Source of the DNA: UBA1660 sp964462035
GTDB taxonomy: Bacteria > Myxococcota_A > Polyangia > Polyangiales > Houyiibacteriaceae
Reading direction: 5' to 3'
NCBI GenBank assembly: GCA_964462035.1
Contig: CAYXAP010000008.1
Coordinates: 160,792-224,791, forward strand
Length of the DNA stretch: 64,000 nucleotides
The translations under genes and the position numbers were made by a program. Shown one piece after another: positions 8,405-17,559 of this stretch (position 1 is its first letter; every line of letters starts with the position of its first letter). A model generated the notes under the pieces. That model did not search any database and was not told the DNA's origin. It worked only from the letters and a program-made list of their open reading frames with translations.

Positions 8405-9490
8405 ATGACCGTGCGGCTCGGCATCAACTTCTGGCAGGCGCCGTGGATCGCCCTCGCCGACCCGGAGCGTCTCGAGCGCGAGCTCGACACACTCGCCGCG
8501 GTCGGCGTGCGTGACCTGCGGATCCTCGCGGGTGGCGAGGGCCCAGACGACGCGGGTGGACGGGTGGTGCCAGCGCTGCGCTCGGGTCCCGAGACGTGGA
8601 ACGACGCCGTCTTCGACGGCCTCGAGCGCACGCTGCGTGCGCTCGAGGCTCGAGGCATGTCGGCCATCCTCGTGCTGGGGAACTTCTGGAGCTGGTCCGG
8701 CGGGCTCACCCAGCTGCGCGCCTGGGCGGGCCAGGGTCCGATTCCCGCGCCACCGGATGGCGACGAGTTCCGGACGCACTCGGCAGGGTTCTACGCGGAC
8801 GAGGGCGCACGGGCGCTCTTCGACGCGCACGTCGAGCGCTGCGTGGCGCGGCTCCGCGGGGCTGCGGCGATCGGTGTGTGGGAGATCCTGAACGAGCCGC
8901 GCGGCCTGCACGACCCGAGAGGCATGCAAGCGTTCCTGGCGGACACGGCCGCGCGTATCGCGGCGCTCGATCCCGGTCCCGACGTCGCGACCGGCTCGGA
9001 AGGGAGCACGGCCGACCCGAACGACGCGGGCCTCGACTTCCACGCGGACCACGCGAGCGACGACGTGACGGTGACCACCTGTCACCTCTGGCCGGAGAAC
9101 TGGGAGCTCTGGGACCCCACGGACCCCGGCGCCGACCTCGCGCCGGTCCTCGACTGGTCCCGCGCCTACCTCCGCCGCCACGCGACGATCGCGGCCGAGC
9201 TGGGCAAGCCTCTGCTCTTCGAGGAGCTCGGGCTGGCCCGCGATGGACGCGCCATGGGCGCCGGAACGACGCGCGCCCGCGACCGCTTCTTCGAGGCCAT
9301 GCTCGACGAAGCACGTTCGCTCGACACCGAAGGGCTCCCGGTCCGGAGCGTCTGCTTCTGGGTCTGGAGCGGCGAAGCGCTCGGGGGAGCGGCGCCCTAC
9401 CCCGGCGACCCGCCGCACGAGCCGGAAGGCTGGTACGGCATCGGTCCCGGCGACGAGTCCACGTTGGCCGTGCTCCGCGCCCACCAGTGA
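8405..9490 (+). CDS. GH5-like glycoside hydrolase (endo-beta-mannanase type)
   Basis: 361 residues. A TIM-barrel glycosidase: WEILNEP places the acid/base Glu at 164, and LLFEELG (about 271-276) holds the nucleophile Glu (273 or 274). The HLWPENWELW stretch near 227-236 matches the His-Ile/Leu-Trp-Pro-Glu-Asn-Trp motif I associate with GH5 mannanases, making beta-1,4-mannan the best substrate guess. ATG 8405 follows TAGGAG by six bases. No signal peptide is visible, unusual for a polysaccharide-degrading enzyme, so it may act inside the cell on imported oligosaccharides or use another export route. It lies 21 bases after the MYXO-CTERM protein gene and could be co-transcribed. Confidence 0.8.
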   Translation: MTVRLGINFWQAPWIALADPERLERELDTLAAVGVRDLRILAGGEGPDDAGGRVVPALRSGPETWNDAVFDGLERTLRALEARGMSAILVLGNFWSWSGGLTQLRAWAGQGPIPAPPDGDEFRTHSAGFYADEGARALFDAHVERCVARLRGAAAIGVWEILNEPRGLHDPRGMQAFLADTAARIAALDPGPDVATGSEGSTADPNDAGLDFHADHASDDVTVTTCHLWPENWELWDPTDPGADLAPVLDWSRAYLRRHATIAAELGKPLLFEELGLARDGRAMGAGTTRARDRFFEAMLDEARSLDTEGLPVRSVCFWVWSGEALGGAAPYPGDPPHEPEGWYGIGPGDESTLAVLRAHQ

Positions 9491-9527
9491 GGATGCGCTG
9501 CTCGGCGCCAGCCCTTATGGTCCCGCC

Positions 9528-10205
9528 ATGGCGCGCCCCTGCCCCCGCTGTGGAGAAGACGTCCCGGTCGTCCTGCGAGGCACCGAGGCCTTCTGCACCG
9601 CGTGTGGTCGCCGACGCTTGCCCTTCGCGCAGGAGGCGCTGAACCTCAAGGGCAAGTCGGCGAAAGTGGGCGGCACCGCCGCGCGGGTGCTCGGCATGAT
9701 CGTATGGACCTTCGGGTTCTTCCTCGCCGCGCTCCTCGGCTTCGTGCTCCAGTTCTTCTTTCCGGAGATGCTCCTCGGCTACGCCGTCGGCGGCACGATC
9801 AGCTTCGTCACCCTGCTGCTCGGGTCACTGCTCTTCTTCGGTGGGCGCACGCTGGGCAAGGTCGGCGAGCGCGCCGCGACCGAGGCGCAGGTGAAGGCCA
9901 TCCGGGGGCTGGCACGGCAACGCAAGGGCGTGCTCACCGCCAACGAGGTCGCGCGCCACCTCGACATCACGAGCGAGCGTGCGGACGCCCTGATGACGGA
10001 GCTCGCCGGTCGGCCCGACGAGGACGTCGGCGTCGACATCGACGACCACGGCAACGTGCTCTACCTCTTCGACAACCCGGAGGCCCGGCGCTGGCGAGTG
10101 CGCGTCGAGCAGAGTGGCCTGGACCCCGACGAGTTCGCGGAAGGCGCCGCAGCGATCGAGCTCCCGGCGAAGACCACCGACCCACCCCTCGAGCGCGAGG
10201 GCTAG
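9528..10205 (+). CDS. Zinc-ribbon membrane protein, hypothetical
   Basis: 225 residues from ATG 9528. The N-terminus has a zinc ribbon (CPRC and CTAC at about residues 5-26). Two transmembrane helices follow at about 55-80 (MIVWTFGFFLAALLGFVLQFF) and 84-105 (YAVGGTISFVTLLLGSLLFF). The cytoplasmic C-terminal part contains a winged-helix-like segment (KGVLTANEVARHLDITSERADALMTEL, about 133-160) and an acidic tail. The combination suggests a membrane-tethered regulatory or quality-control protein, but I know no function. The stop overlaps the convergent gene's stop by four bases. Confidence 0.7.
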   Translation: MARPCPRCGEDVPVVLRGTEAFCTACGRRRLPFAQEALNLKGKSAKVGGTAARVLGMIVWTFGFFLAALLGFVLQFFFPEMLLGYAVGGTISFVTLLLGSLLFFGGRTLGKVGERAATEAQVKAIRGLARQRKGVLTANEVARHLDITSERADALMTELAGRPDEDVGVDIDDHGNVLYLFDNPEARRWRVRVEQSGLDPDEFAEGAAAIELPAKTTDPPLEREG

Positions 10206-12259
10206 CGAAAGATCAGCGGCGCCATCACGTGGCGCCAGGCGCGGCGGGTCGAGTCTCGCTGCGGGGAGGCGTTGCAGCGAATGGCAGCTTCCTGGCGGAC
10301 CATGCGGATGCACGCGAGCGCATCCTCGTCCGCCACCCGGTCCAGGAACGCTTCCGCTTCGGCGGCGTCCGCGAGCTCCGCGTGGATGTTCGGTGGTGGA
10401 AAGAGCCGCACCTCGTAGCCCCGCAGCGGCTCGCCGACCAGAGCCCCGGCCCGTTCCCAGCGCACCACCGTTCGCTCTCGCCCTTCTTCGATGGCCGACG
10501 CGCGCCGAAGCTCGAGGACGCCATCATGGGCCTGACCCTCCACCACCAGGAGCGACTCGGGCGACTCGAGGTCGCCACCGATGGGCGTGAGCGCGAGGGT
10601 CACCCGAACGCGACCCATCACGCCGGCGAGCGCGTTGCGCAGCATGCGATAGCCCCCGTCCGGTGCGTCGGTGCTCGCCGCTCCCGCACGGACCAGGCGC
10701 GCGCCCTCGCTCCATTCGACCACGCCCGCTCGGAGGCGAACCGCTGCGTCGTCGGGCGCCTCGCTCTCGGAGCGAACGTGTACCGAGCGGCTCGAGCCTC
10801 CGGCGTCGGCGAGGGTCAGCATGAGCTCGCCCAGGGACTCGAGCGGGAGCGTTCCGCGGGCGGGCCGCAGCCGAGCGCGGGCGCCGTCGAGGGCCTCGGC
10901 CGAGAGCCAGGCGCCCTCGGCGATCTCGTAGCTGGTCCCGCGCGGCAGCTGGGAGAGGACCCCGGCTGCAGCGCGCGCCCGTCGACTCGAGCCGACGACG
11001 CCATCGGCAGCGAGCGCCTCCGCCAGCGCATCGGCCCCGACCCGCGCGAGCGCGCTCCGACGCCGGACCTGCCACGCCCGCGGATCGTGCGGCCCGCGCG
11101 CCAACACCGCCTCCGCCCAGCGCGCCGCTTCCTCGGGCTCGTCGAGGTCGCCGAGCAGGAGCTCGATCAGCTTCTCCACCAGCGCGTCCTGGCCCGGATG
11201 CGCATTGGCCGCGCGCTCGAGCAGCTCACGGAGCTCGGCGACCGCCACCTGTCGCTCGTCTGGCGGCAGGTTCCCGAGCTGGTCACTGCGCAACGCCACC
11301 TGCTCACGCACCATCTCGAGGTCCTCGACCACGACTTCGTCGACCGCGAGCGGTCGGGACGCCGACCGCTCGAGCGCCAGCGCCTCCCGTTGCCGCGCTT
11401 CATCCCCTGCGAGGAGCTCGAGGTCTTCCCAGCGGACGTCCGTCCGGACCTCGAGCAGGTCACCGTTGGCCACCTTCGTCTGCTCGGCGATGGCTCCGAT
11501 GCCGCCGGGGTCGTCGCGCAGGTTCTGCAGCAGCAGCAGGATCTCGTCCGCCATCTCCGCGTCTGGCAGGCGGTACTGCTCGACTCGGCGAAGCCCGGGC
11601 CCATGGGGGAGCAGCACCGACGCCAGGTCGAGGCCGAGGCCGCCACCGCCCCCCGACACTCCGGAGCTGAAGAGCCCATCCGCCGCGTTCCGTGACGCGA
11701 TCTCGAGCGCCTCCGGGTAGCGACGCGCGAGATCGATGCAGCGCATCTCCGTGCCACGCCCACGCTCCGTCCAGGGGCCCCGACGGATGAGGACGGTGTG
11801 GTCGTCGACTCGCTCGGCGCGATACTGCCAGCAATCGGCACCCGGGCAGACGGCGCCGCGCTCGTGCCAGCGGACGCGGAGCTCCGGGTGATCGTCCAGA
11901 AACGCTCGCGTACGCTCGACGCTGGAGACGCGCAGCAGCGCGAAGGTCGCGCGGCGTCCGCTGGTCGGGTGCTCCTGACCGACCTCGGCGAAGGCTGCAA
12001 TCGGCGTGTCGGCCCCCCAGCTGAGCGTCGCCATGTGGCTCGAGGCGGAGAGCCGACGCACGAGGTCTCGGCGCTCGGACGAGACGGCGCCCACGCGCGC
12101 TCCCGTGCAACGGTCGGCCCCCGGCGGCAAGCGCGCGAGCAGCCGGTCGAGCGCATCCGGCGCGGCCGCCGGTTCCGCGTGCAGCAGCGGCCCGGCGGGC
12201 GCCGGCCCCCCGCAGGCGAACGCTCCCATCGTCCAGAGCAGCGCGGCCGTCAGTCGCAC
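10202..12259 (-). CDS. Large hypothetical lipoprotein
   Basis: 685 residues with a lipoprotein signal peptide (MRLTAALLWTMGAFAC, lipobox AFAC with Cys 16). The N-terminal region has a short Cys motif CPGADC (about 138-143). The middle is helical with a TPR-like stretch (AARWAEAVLARGPHDPRAWQVR, about 380-400), and the C-terminal half is mixed alpha/beta. The early block resembles myxobacterial periplasmic proteins of unknown function. It converges on the zinc-ribbon gene with a 4-base overlap and is divergent from the ArsM-like gene 73 bases away. I recognise no enzymatic motif. Confidence 0.65.
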   Translation of the reverse strand: MRLTAALLWTMGAFACGGPAPAGPLLHAEPAAAPDALDRLLARLPPGADRCTGARVGAVSSERRDLVRRLSASSHMATLSWGADTPIAAFAEVGQEHPTSGRRATFALLRVSSVERTRAFLDDHPELRVRWHERGAVCPGADCWQYRAERVDDHTVLIRRGPWTERGRGTEMRCIDLARRYPEALEIASRNAADGLFSSGVSGGGGGLGLDLASVLLPHGPGLRRVEQYRLPDAEMADEILLLLQNLRDDPGGIGAIAEQTKVANGDLLEVRTDVRWEDLELLAGDEARQREALALERSASRPLAVDEVVVEDLEMVREQVALRSDQLGNLPPDERQVAVAELRELLERAANAHPGQDALVEKLIELLLGDLDEPEEAARWAEAVLARGPHDPRAWQVRRRSALARVGADALAEALAADGVVGSSRRARAAAGVLSQLPRGTSYEIAEGAWLSAEALDGARARLRPARGTLPLESLGELMLTLADAGGSSRSVHVRSESEAPDDAAVRLRAGVVEWSEGARLVRAGAASTDAPDGGYRMLRNALAGVMGRVRVTLALTPIGGDLESPESLLVVEGQAHDGVLELRRASAIEEGRERTVVRWERAGALVGEPLRGYEVRLFPPPNIHAELADAAEAEAFLDRVADEDALACIRMVRQEAAIRCNASPQRDSTRRAWRHVMAPLIFR

Positions 12260-12332
12260 GAGCCGAGCCTAGCAGCAGGATCGGTCGAGACGCCCGTAAC
12301 GGCACAGCTCCAGTCGAGTAGAGTCCCGCGCC

Positions 12333-13304
12333 ATGGGTGACTACCGAGACGTCGTCGAAGAAGTGTACGCGGAGGCCGCCGAGGTCCCGCAGGCCGCGCT
12401 CTGCTGCACGCAGAGCCCGGTGTGGGAGCTGCCGGGGCTGGTCGTGCCCCAGGCGATGCTCGACCGGAACTACGGCTGCGGCTCGACCGTGAACCCGCGC
12501 GACCTCTCGCGGGCCGAGCGAGTGCTCTACGTCGGCGTCGGCGCCGGCCTCGAGGTGCTGCAGCTCGCGTACTTCCTCCGCCGCGAGGGCGGCGTGGTGG
12601 CGGTGGACACCAACCCGAAGATGCTCGCGGTGGCAGCGGAGCTCCTGGAGGAGGCCGCGCGGGTGAACGATTGGTTCGAGCCCGAGATGGTCACGCTGCA
12701 GGAGGGCGACGCGCTCGAGCTCCCGCTCGACGACGCGTCCGTCGACGTCGTCGGCCAGAACTGCCTCTTCAACATCTTCACGCCCGAGCACCTCACCCAG
12801 GCGCTCCGCGAGACTCGGCGCGTGCTGCGCCCGCGGGGCCGCTTCGTGCTCAGCGATCCGGTCGCGACGCGACCGATGCCCGAGCACCTCGCCGGCGACG
12901 CCCGGCTGCGGGCCCTCTGCCTCTCCGGCGCCCTACCCCTCGGCGACTACCTGCAGCGGATCGTCGACGCCGGCTTCGGCACCCTCGAGGTGCGCGCGCG
13001 TCGGCCCTACCGCGTGCTCGACCAGGCCCGCTACCAGCTCGACGCGGACCTGCTCCTCGAGAGCGTCGAGGTCGTCGCCTTCGCGGACCCGATCCCCGAC
13101 GACGGTCCGTGCATCTTCACGGGCAAGACCGCCATCTACGTCGGCCCCGAGGACACCTTCGACGACGGCAAGGGCCACGTCCTGGTCCGCGATCTGCCGA
13201 TGGGCGTCTGTGACAAAACGGCCGAGGCCCTCTCGAGCCTCGGCCGTGAAGACCTGACCATCACCGGCAGCACTTGGCACTACGCCGGCGACGGCTGCTG
13301 CTGA
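12333..13304 (+). CDS. arsM: ArsM-like arsenite S-adenosylmethionine methyltransferase (arsenosugar type)
   Basis: 323 residues. SAM-binding motif I is VLYVGVGAGLEVLQL (about 64-78), the acidic post-I motif is VAVDTNPKML, and the DASVDVVGQNCLFNIF block follows. Cys are placed as in arsenite methyltransferases (Cys24-Cys25 in ALCCTQ and Cys49 in YGCGS, with a later Cys in the QNC block). The C-terminus TGSTWHYAGDGCC matches the tail I remember from ArsM proteins of the arsenosugar pathway, which methylate As(III). The usual partner radical-SAM gene arsS is not next to it in the window. It could instead act on another thiophilic substrate. It stands alone, followed by a bidirectional terminator. 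Confidence 0.75.
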   Translation: MGDYRDVVEEVYAEAAEVPQAALCCTQSPVWELPGLVVPQAMLDRNYGCGSTVNPRDLSRAERVLYVGVGAGLEVLQLAYFLRREGGVVAVDTNPKMLAVAAELLEEAARVNDWFEPEMVTLQEGDALELPLDDASVDVVGQNCLFNIFTPEHLTQALRETRRVLRPRGRFVLSDPVATRPMPEHLAGDARLRALCLSGALPLGDYLQRIVDAGFGTLEVRARRPYRVLDQARYQLDADLLLESVEVVAFADPIPDDGPCIFTGKTAIYVGPEDTFDDGKGHVLVRDLPMGVCDKTAEALSSLGREDLTITGSTWHYAGDGCC

Positions 13305-13354
13305 GCAGCGCTCCACACCTCGCATCCGGCCCGCCCCACCGCCCGCACGAAGCA

Positions 13355-13382
13355 AAACAGGCGCGCCAAGGCGCGCCCGTTT
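13355..13382. terminator. Bidirectional intrinsic terminator between arsM-like gene and ndk
   Basis: GGCGCGCC-AA-GGCGCGCC (13360-13377) is a perfect 8-bp stem, flanked by AAAC on one side and GTTT on the other. On the minus strand it is followed by a four-T run, and on the plus strand by three T. It lies between convergent genes. Confidence 0.7.
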
Positions 13383-13420
13383 GGGGAGGAGCAAGTCTCC
13401 GGCTCCGCCGGAGCGAAGCG

Positions 13421-13443
13421 GAGGGGTCTTTCGAAGACCCCTC
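13421..13443 (-). terminator. Second hairpin directly after ndk stop
   Basis: A 10-bp perfect stem GAGGGGTCTT / AAGACCCCTC with loop TCG abuts the ndk stop codon (13444-13446). No T run follows on the minus strand, so it may protect the mRNA 3' end or assist the downstream terminator instead of terminating alone. Confidence 0.5.
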
Positions 13444-13863
13444 TCAGAGAAGAAGACAGCCCGGGAAGAAGTAGTTCGTCTCGATGGCGGCGTTCTCGAG
13501 CGAGTCGCTGCCGTGGACGCTGTTCTCGCCGATGTCCTTGGCGAAGGCCTTGCGGATGGTGCCCTCGGCGGCCTCGGCCGGGTTCGTGGCGCCCATGACC
13601 TCGCGGTACTTCGCGACGGCGTTGTCGCCCTCGAGGACCGACACGACGACGGGGGAGCGGGTCATGAAGTCGCAGAGCTCGCCGAAGAAGGGGCGCTCCT
13701 TGTGGACGGCGTAGAAGCCCTCGGCCTGGGCGCGGCTCAGGTGGAGCATGCGCATGGCGACGATCTTCAGACCGGCCTTCTCGATCATGGCGAGGATCGC
13801 GCCGACGTTGTTCGCCTCGACGGCGTCGGGCTTGATGATGCTGAGGGTCCGTTCGGTGGCCAT
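13444..13863 (-). CDS. ndk: Nucleoside diphosphate kinase
   Basis: 139 residues, the family length. It transfers the gamma phosphate from ATP to nucleoside diphosphates through a phosphohistidine. The N-terminus ERTLSIIKPDAVEANNVG is the canonical nucleotide-binding start. The NPAEAAEGTIRKAFA block and the active-site motif NSVHGSDSLENA, with the catalytic His, are intact. ATG 13863 gives the usual MATERTLSIIKPDA beginning; the open frame continues upstream only as low-complexity sequence. It is monocistronic, convergent with arsM-like and divergent from the membrane glycosyltransferase-like gene with 123 bases between. Confidence 0.97.
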   Translation of the reverse strand: MATERTLSIIKPDAVEANNVGAILAMIEKAGLKIVAMRMLHLSRAQAEGFYAVHKERPFFGELCDFMTRSPVVVSVLEGDNAVAKYREVMGATNPAEAAEGTIRKAFAKDIGENSVHGSDSLENAAIETNYFFPGCLLL

Positions 13864-13986
13864 CGTGAGCTCTTCTTCTCCAGGGGTTCGTAGGGGCGGC
13901 CCGCGGCCGCGGGCGGTGCATAGCAACGCGCGGCCGGTCCGCAAGTGCGATCGCTCCCCCGCTCGAAAGCTGCATCCGCCGCGGAC

Positions 13987-15846
13987 ATGCGGTACGCACG
14001 GTCGGCGGTGACCCTCTTGCCCCCGTTGCTCGTGCTCCTGTGCCTCGCCGCCGGCGTCGCGCTCGCGGAGCGCCTCGCGCACGACCGAGGCCGGCCGAGC
14101 GAGCTCCGAGCCCTCGACGGGAGCCTCCTGGGCTTCGCCCTGCTGGTCACCCCCGCCTATCTGCTCGGGTTCGCAGGGCTCTTTCGACCCTGGGTCGTCG
14201 GAACCACCGGGTTCGCCGTGGGGTTCGGGGCCCTGGTCCTGGGCGGCTGGGGCCGCTGGCCGGAGGCCGTCCGAGCCATCGGGCGCACGTTCGCCGCGCC
14301 CTTCACCCTCATCCGCTCGCTCTGGGCGGAGCGGGAGCACGTCGCGGCGCTGGGGCTGATCCTCGCGGTGAGCGTCTGGGCGTGGACCCTCCTACTCACC
14401 TACCTGCATCCGAGCCACACCTGGGACGGCATCTGGTACCACGACTCGATCGTCGGGCTGACCCTGCAGAACGAGGGCTTCGCGTGGGCCGAGCTGCCCA
14501 CCGAGCACCAGGTCATCAACGGCTACCCACGCCTCATCGAGACCCTCGGCGCGCTCTTCGTGGTGCTCTCGGACCAGACCTGGATCGAGGCGCCCGCGTC
14601 GCTCGGCTGGCCGCTGGTCGCCGTCGCCTTCGTGGCGCTGGTCCGCACGCTCACCCCGTGGCGTGGCGGCGCCATCGCCCTCGCCTGCGCGCTCATCACG
14701 ACGCCCGCGCTCGTGCTCGAGCTTCACTCCACCTACATCGACATCCCGGTGACCTTCCTGGTGGTCGCGGCGCTCGCCTACCTCTGCCAGGCCAAGCCAG
14801 AGCGCCTCGATCTGTGGCTCGCGGGCCTCGCCCTCGGGCTCTTCGCCGGCGCCAAGGGCACCGCGCTCCTGCTGGCGCCGGTGCTCGGTTTCTTCGGCAT
14901 CTGCCGCGCCGTCGGCGTCGGTCGCCGTGAAGGAGCGCTCGCCGCGCTGGTGCCCATCGGTGGCGCCCTGCTCTTCGTCGGGATGTACGCGGGCCCGCTC
15001 TACTTACGTAACTACTTACAGAGCGAGAGCCCCATCTGGCCGGTGGCCTTCGCGTCCGAGACCCTCGGGGTGACCTTCGAGGGACCGGTCGACACGGTCG
15101 TGCGCTGGCCGCCGATGGAGAGCTGGCTGAAGGAGACCTTCGGCCCGCCGGTCCAGGGCAGCTACCACGCGGACAGCCGACCCCACGGCTACGGCCACGC
15201 CCTGCCCTTCATCCTGCCGCCGCTCTTCCTGGCCGCGCTGCTGCGGATCCGACGAGCGCCCGGCCCCGCCCGCTGGATGCTCGTCACCGGCATCGCGATG
15301 GCCGCGGTCATCCCGAACCTGCTCTGGTGGGGCCGCTTCGCCATGCTGGCCATCGCCCCGCTGCTCGCCTTCGCCTCCCATCGGTTGTTGGTGAAGGGTC
15401 GCCGAGCGCTCGCCAACGGGTTGCTCGGAACGATGCTCTTCGTCCACGCGCTGACGCTCTGGTGGGCGGAGCCCTCCTGGGGCGAGCCCGCCAGCGAGGT
15501 CGTGGACACCCTCCGCATGCCACCGCTCGAGCGTGCCGCACACGTCTCTGGCGTGCTCATGGGCGAGCCCGAGGTCTTCCGCGCGCGCGACGCGGAGCTC
15601 GACACCGACGACGTGATCCTGCTCGGCGGGATGGTCGGCTTCCCCGCGCTGGCCTGGAACCGGCGGATGACCAACGAGGTGCACTTCGCTCGACCGGGTC
15701 CGTTGCTGCCGCAGGCCGACGAGCTCGGCGCGGAGTGGCTGATGGTGCCGACGTCGATCGAGCGCCGCGTGCAGCGGAGCGACGACTGGCACCGCGTCGG
15801 CATGATCACCGACGTGATCGTGGTCTACCGACGCATCAACCGCTGA
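13987..15846 (+). CDS. Polytopic membrane protein, GT-C glycosyltransferase-like
   Basis: 619 residues from ATG 13987 (an upstream start at 13945 would add 14 uncharacteristic residues). It has about a dozen hydrophobic helices. Between the early helices lies LHPSHTWDGIWYHDSIVGLTLQN, an Asp-containing loop placed like the catalytic loop of GT-C / ArnT-type transferases that use lipid-linked sugars. The C-terminal 130 residues are soluble. This would fit a dolichol-phosphate-mannosyltransferase-like (PMT/ArnT-like) envelope glycosylation enzyme, but no diagnostic motif is certain. A single gene. Confidence 0.6.
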   Translation: MRYARSAVTLLPPLLVLLCLAAGVALAERLAHDRGRPSELRALDGSLLGFALLVTPAYLLGFAGLFRPWVVGTTGFAVGFGALVLGGWGRWPEAVRAIGRTFAAPFTLIRSLWAEREHVAALGLILAVSVWAWTLLLTYLHPSHTWDGIWYHDSIVGLTLQNEGFAWAELPTEHQVINGYPRLIETLGALFVVLSDQTWIEAPASLGWPLVAVAFVALVRTLTPWRGGAIALACALITTPALVLELHSTYIDIPVTFLVVAALAYLCQAKPERLDLWLAGLALGLFAGAKGTALLLAPVLGFFGICRAVGVGRREGALAALVPIGGALLFVGMYAGPLYLRNYLQSESPIWPVAFASETLGVTFEGPVDTVVRWPPMESWLKETFGPPVQGSYHADSRPHGYGHALPFILPPLFLAALLRIRRAPGPARWMLVTGIAMAAVIPNLLWWGRFAMLAIAPLLAFASHRLLVKGRRALANGLLGTMLFVHALTLWWAEPSWGEPASEVVDTLRMPPLERAAHVSGVLMGEPEVFRARDAELDTDDVILLGGMVGFPALAWNRRMTNEVHFARPGPLLPQADELGAEWLMVPTSIERRVQRSDDWHRVGMITDVIVVYRRINR

Positions 15847-16462
15847 GCGGTTTGGTCCCGCTCGCGAGCATGAGCGCGCCGCCGTACTTCGGGTTCGGCG
15901 GCAGCTCACGGAGGTCGAAGCCTTCGCAGCGAGCCTCGAGCGGCTCCCACGCCTTCCGCCGGATGTCCGCACGGGCGATCCAATTCACCATCCGTCCCTG
16001 GAAGCCCAGCTTCTCGGCGTGGGTATCGACCACCACCGCACGGCCACCGGGCGCGAGCAGCCCCCAGAGGTTGGCGAACGCGGCGTCCATGTCGGGGAAG
16101 GTCGTCATCCCGAGGAACACGTGGAGCCGGTCCACCGAGCCCACGTCGGCGAGCGTCATCACGTCGCCCACCGCGAGCTCCACCCGTTCGGCGAATCCCT
16201 TCGCTTCGGCCCGCTTCCGCGCCTTCGCGAGCATGCCTTCGGACAGATCCACCGCGAGCACGGACGCGCCCGCCCCCAGCCGGGCAACGAGCGCGTCGAG
16301 GCTCTGTCCGGTGCCCGTCGGGACATCGAGGATCCGCCGCGCGCCCTCGAGGTCGAGGGCGGCGGCGGCGGCCTCTCGAGCCTCCGCGTAGAGGGCTTCG
16401 AGGGAGGCGTCGTAGACGTTCGAGAACCAGTCGTACCAAGCCACGACGCCTCCTCGTCTCAC
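15836..16462 (-). CDS. Class I SAM-dependent methyltransferase
   Basis: 208 residues. SAM-binding motif I is ILDVPTGTGQSLDALVARL (about 44-62). AVDLSEGMLAKARKRAEA follows as the acidic loop, GDVMTLADVGSVDRLHVFLG as motif II and LAPGGRAVVVDTH as motif III, resembling UbiE/COQ5-like small-molecule methyltransferases. The substrate is unknown. Translation begins at GTG 16462, directly abutting the mdh stop (TGAGTG), so it is coupled to mdh; a second GTG six codons on is also plausible. The stop overlaps the convergent membrane protein gene by 11 bases. Confidence 0.8.
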   Translation of the reverse strand: MRRGGVVAWYDWFSNVYDASLEALYAEAREAAAAALDLEGARRILDVPTGTGQSLDALVARLGAGASVLAVDLSEGMLAKARKRAEAKGFAERVELAVGDVMTLADVGSVDRLHVFLGMTTFPDMDAAFANLWGLLAPGGRAVVVDTHAEKLGFQGRMVNWIARADIRRKAWEPLEARCEGFDLRELPPNPKYGGALMLASGTKPLSG

Positions 16463-17446
16463 TCAGGGGAGGAGGTCGGCGACCGCGTCGGCTTCTTCCT
16501 GAAGCTCCTTGGCGGTGGCGTCGACGCGCTCGCGGCTGAAGTCGTTCAGCTCGAGGCCCTGGACGATGCTGTACTTGCCGTCCTTGCAGGTGACCGGGAA
16601 GCCGAAGATCAGGCCCTCGGGCACGCCGTAGCTGCCGTCGCTGCAGACCGCCATTGCGGCCCAATCACCCTCGGGGGTGCCGAGCCACCAGTCGTGCACG
16701 TGGTCGATGGCCGCGTTGGCCGCCGAGGCCGCCGAGCTCGAGCCGCGGGCGTCGATGATGGCCTTGCCGCGCTGCTGCACGGTCGGGATGAAGTCGTCCG
16801 CGATCCACTTCTCGTCGCCGACGATCTCGGCGACCGACTTGCCGTCGATGGTGGCGTGGAAGGCGTCCGGGTACTGGGTGGCCGAGTGGTTGCCCCAGAT
16901 GGCCATGTTCTTCACGGCGCTGGCCGGCTTGCCGGTCTTCTTGGCGATCTGGCTCATCGCGCGGTTCTGATCGAGACGGACCAGCGCGCTGAAGCAGCTC
17001 GGGTCGAGGTCCGGCGCGTTCTTCATCGCGATGTAGCAGTTGGTGTTCGCCGGGTTGCCGACCACGCAGACCTTCACGTCGCGCTTGGCCTTGTCGTTGA
17101 GGGCCTTGCCCTGGCCGTCGAAGATCGGGCCGTTCTTGCGAAGCAGGTCCTTGCGGAGCATCCCGGGGCCGCGGGGCATGGCGCCGACGAGCACGGCGAC
17201 CGAGATGTCCTCGAAGCCCTTCATCGGGTCGTCGGAGGCCTCCATCCCCGCGAGGAGCGGGAAGGCGCAGTCGTCGAGCTCCATCATCACACCCTCGACC
17301 GCCTTCATGGACGGCGGGATGTCGACGAGGTGCAGGATGACCGGCTGGTCCTTGCCGAGCATGTCGCCGGCGGCGATGCGGAAGAGCAGGCTGTAGCCGA
17401 TCTGGCCAGCGGCTCCGGTAATGGCGACGCGAACGGGATCTTTCAT
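16463..17446 (-). CDS. mdh: Malate dehydrogenase (NAD-dependent, cytosolic type)
   Basis: 327 residues. It interconverts malate and oxaloacetate in the TCA cycle. The Rossmann motif is VAITGAAGQIGYSLLFRIA (7-25). The mobile loop with the substrate-binding Arg is VGAMPRGPGMLRKDLL, NPANTNCYI follows, and the catalytic His lies in WGNHSATQYPD. The double Arg of the MPRGPGMLRKDL loop indicates a malate rather than lactate dehydrogenase, and overall length fits group 2 (cytosolic-like) MDH. Upstream is an intergenic region of 113 bases with the convergent/divergent lipoprotein block beyond. sucCD is in the same window but not linked. Confidence 0.96.
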   Translation of the reverse strand: MKDPVRVAITGAAGQIGYSLLFRIAAGDMLGKDQPVILHLVDIPPSMKAVEGVMMELDDCAFPLLAGMEASDDPMKGFEDISVAVLVGAMPRGPGMLRKDLLRKNGPIFDGQGKALNDKAKRDVKVCVVGNPANTNCYIAMKNAPDLDPSCFSALVRLDQNRAMSQIAKKTGKPASAVKNMAIWGNHSATQYPDAFHATIDGKSVAEIVGDEKWIADDFIPTVQQRGKAIIDARGSSSAASAANAAIDHVHDWWLGTPEGDWAAMAVCSDGSYGVPEGLIFGFPVTCKDGKYSIVQGLELNDFSRERVDATAKELQEEADAVADLLP

Positions 17447-17559
17447 GAAAATCGGGCTCCTGTGGGGTGGGGGCGGCTGCCCCGAAAACGTGCGCTGGGC
17501 CTATACCGCGCGAGCCCGTCCGGATCCATCGGATGGCTCACGGTGCCCCCGAGCCATGC

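Noticed and set aside
6596..9484. 962-aa minus-strand frame opposite the surface protein and mannanase
   Set aside because: No starts with ribosome-binding sites, low-complexity composition; the plus-strand genes show signal peptide, domains and catalytic residues.
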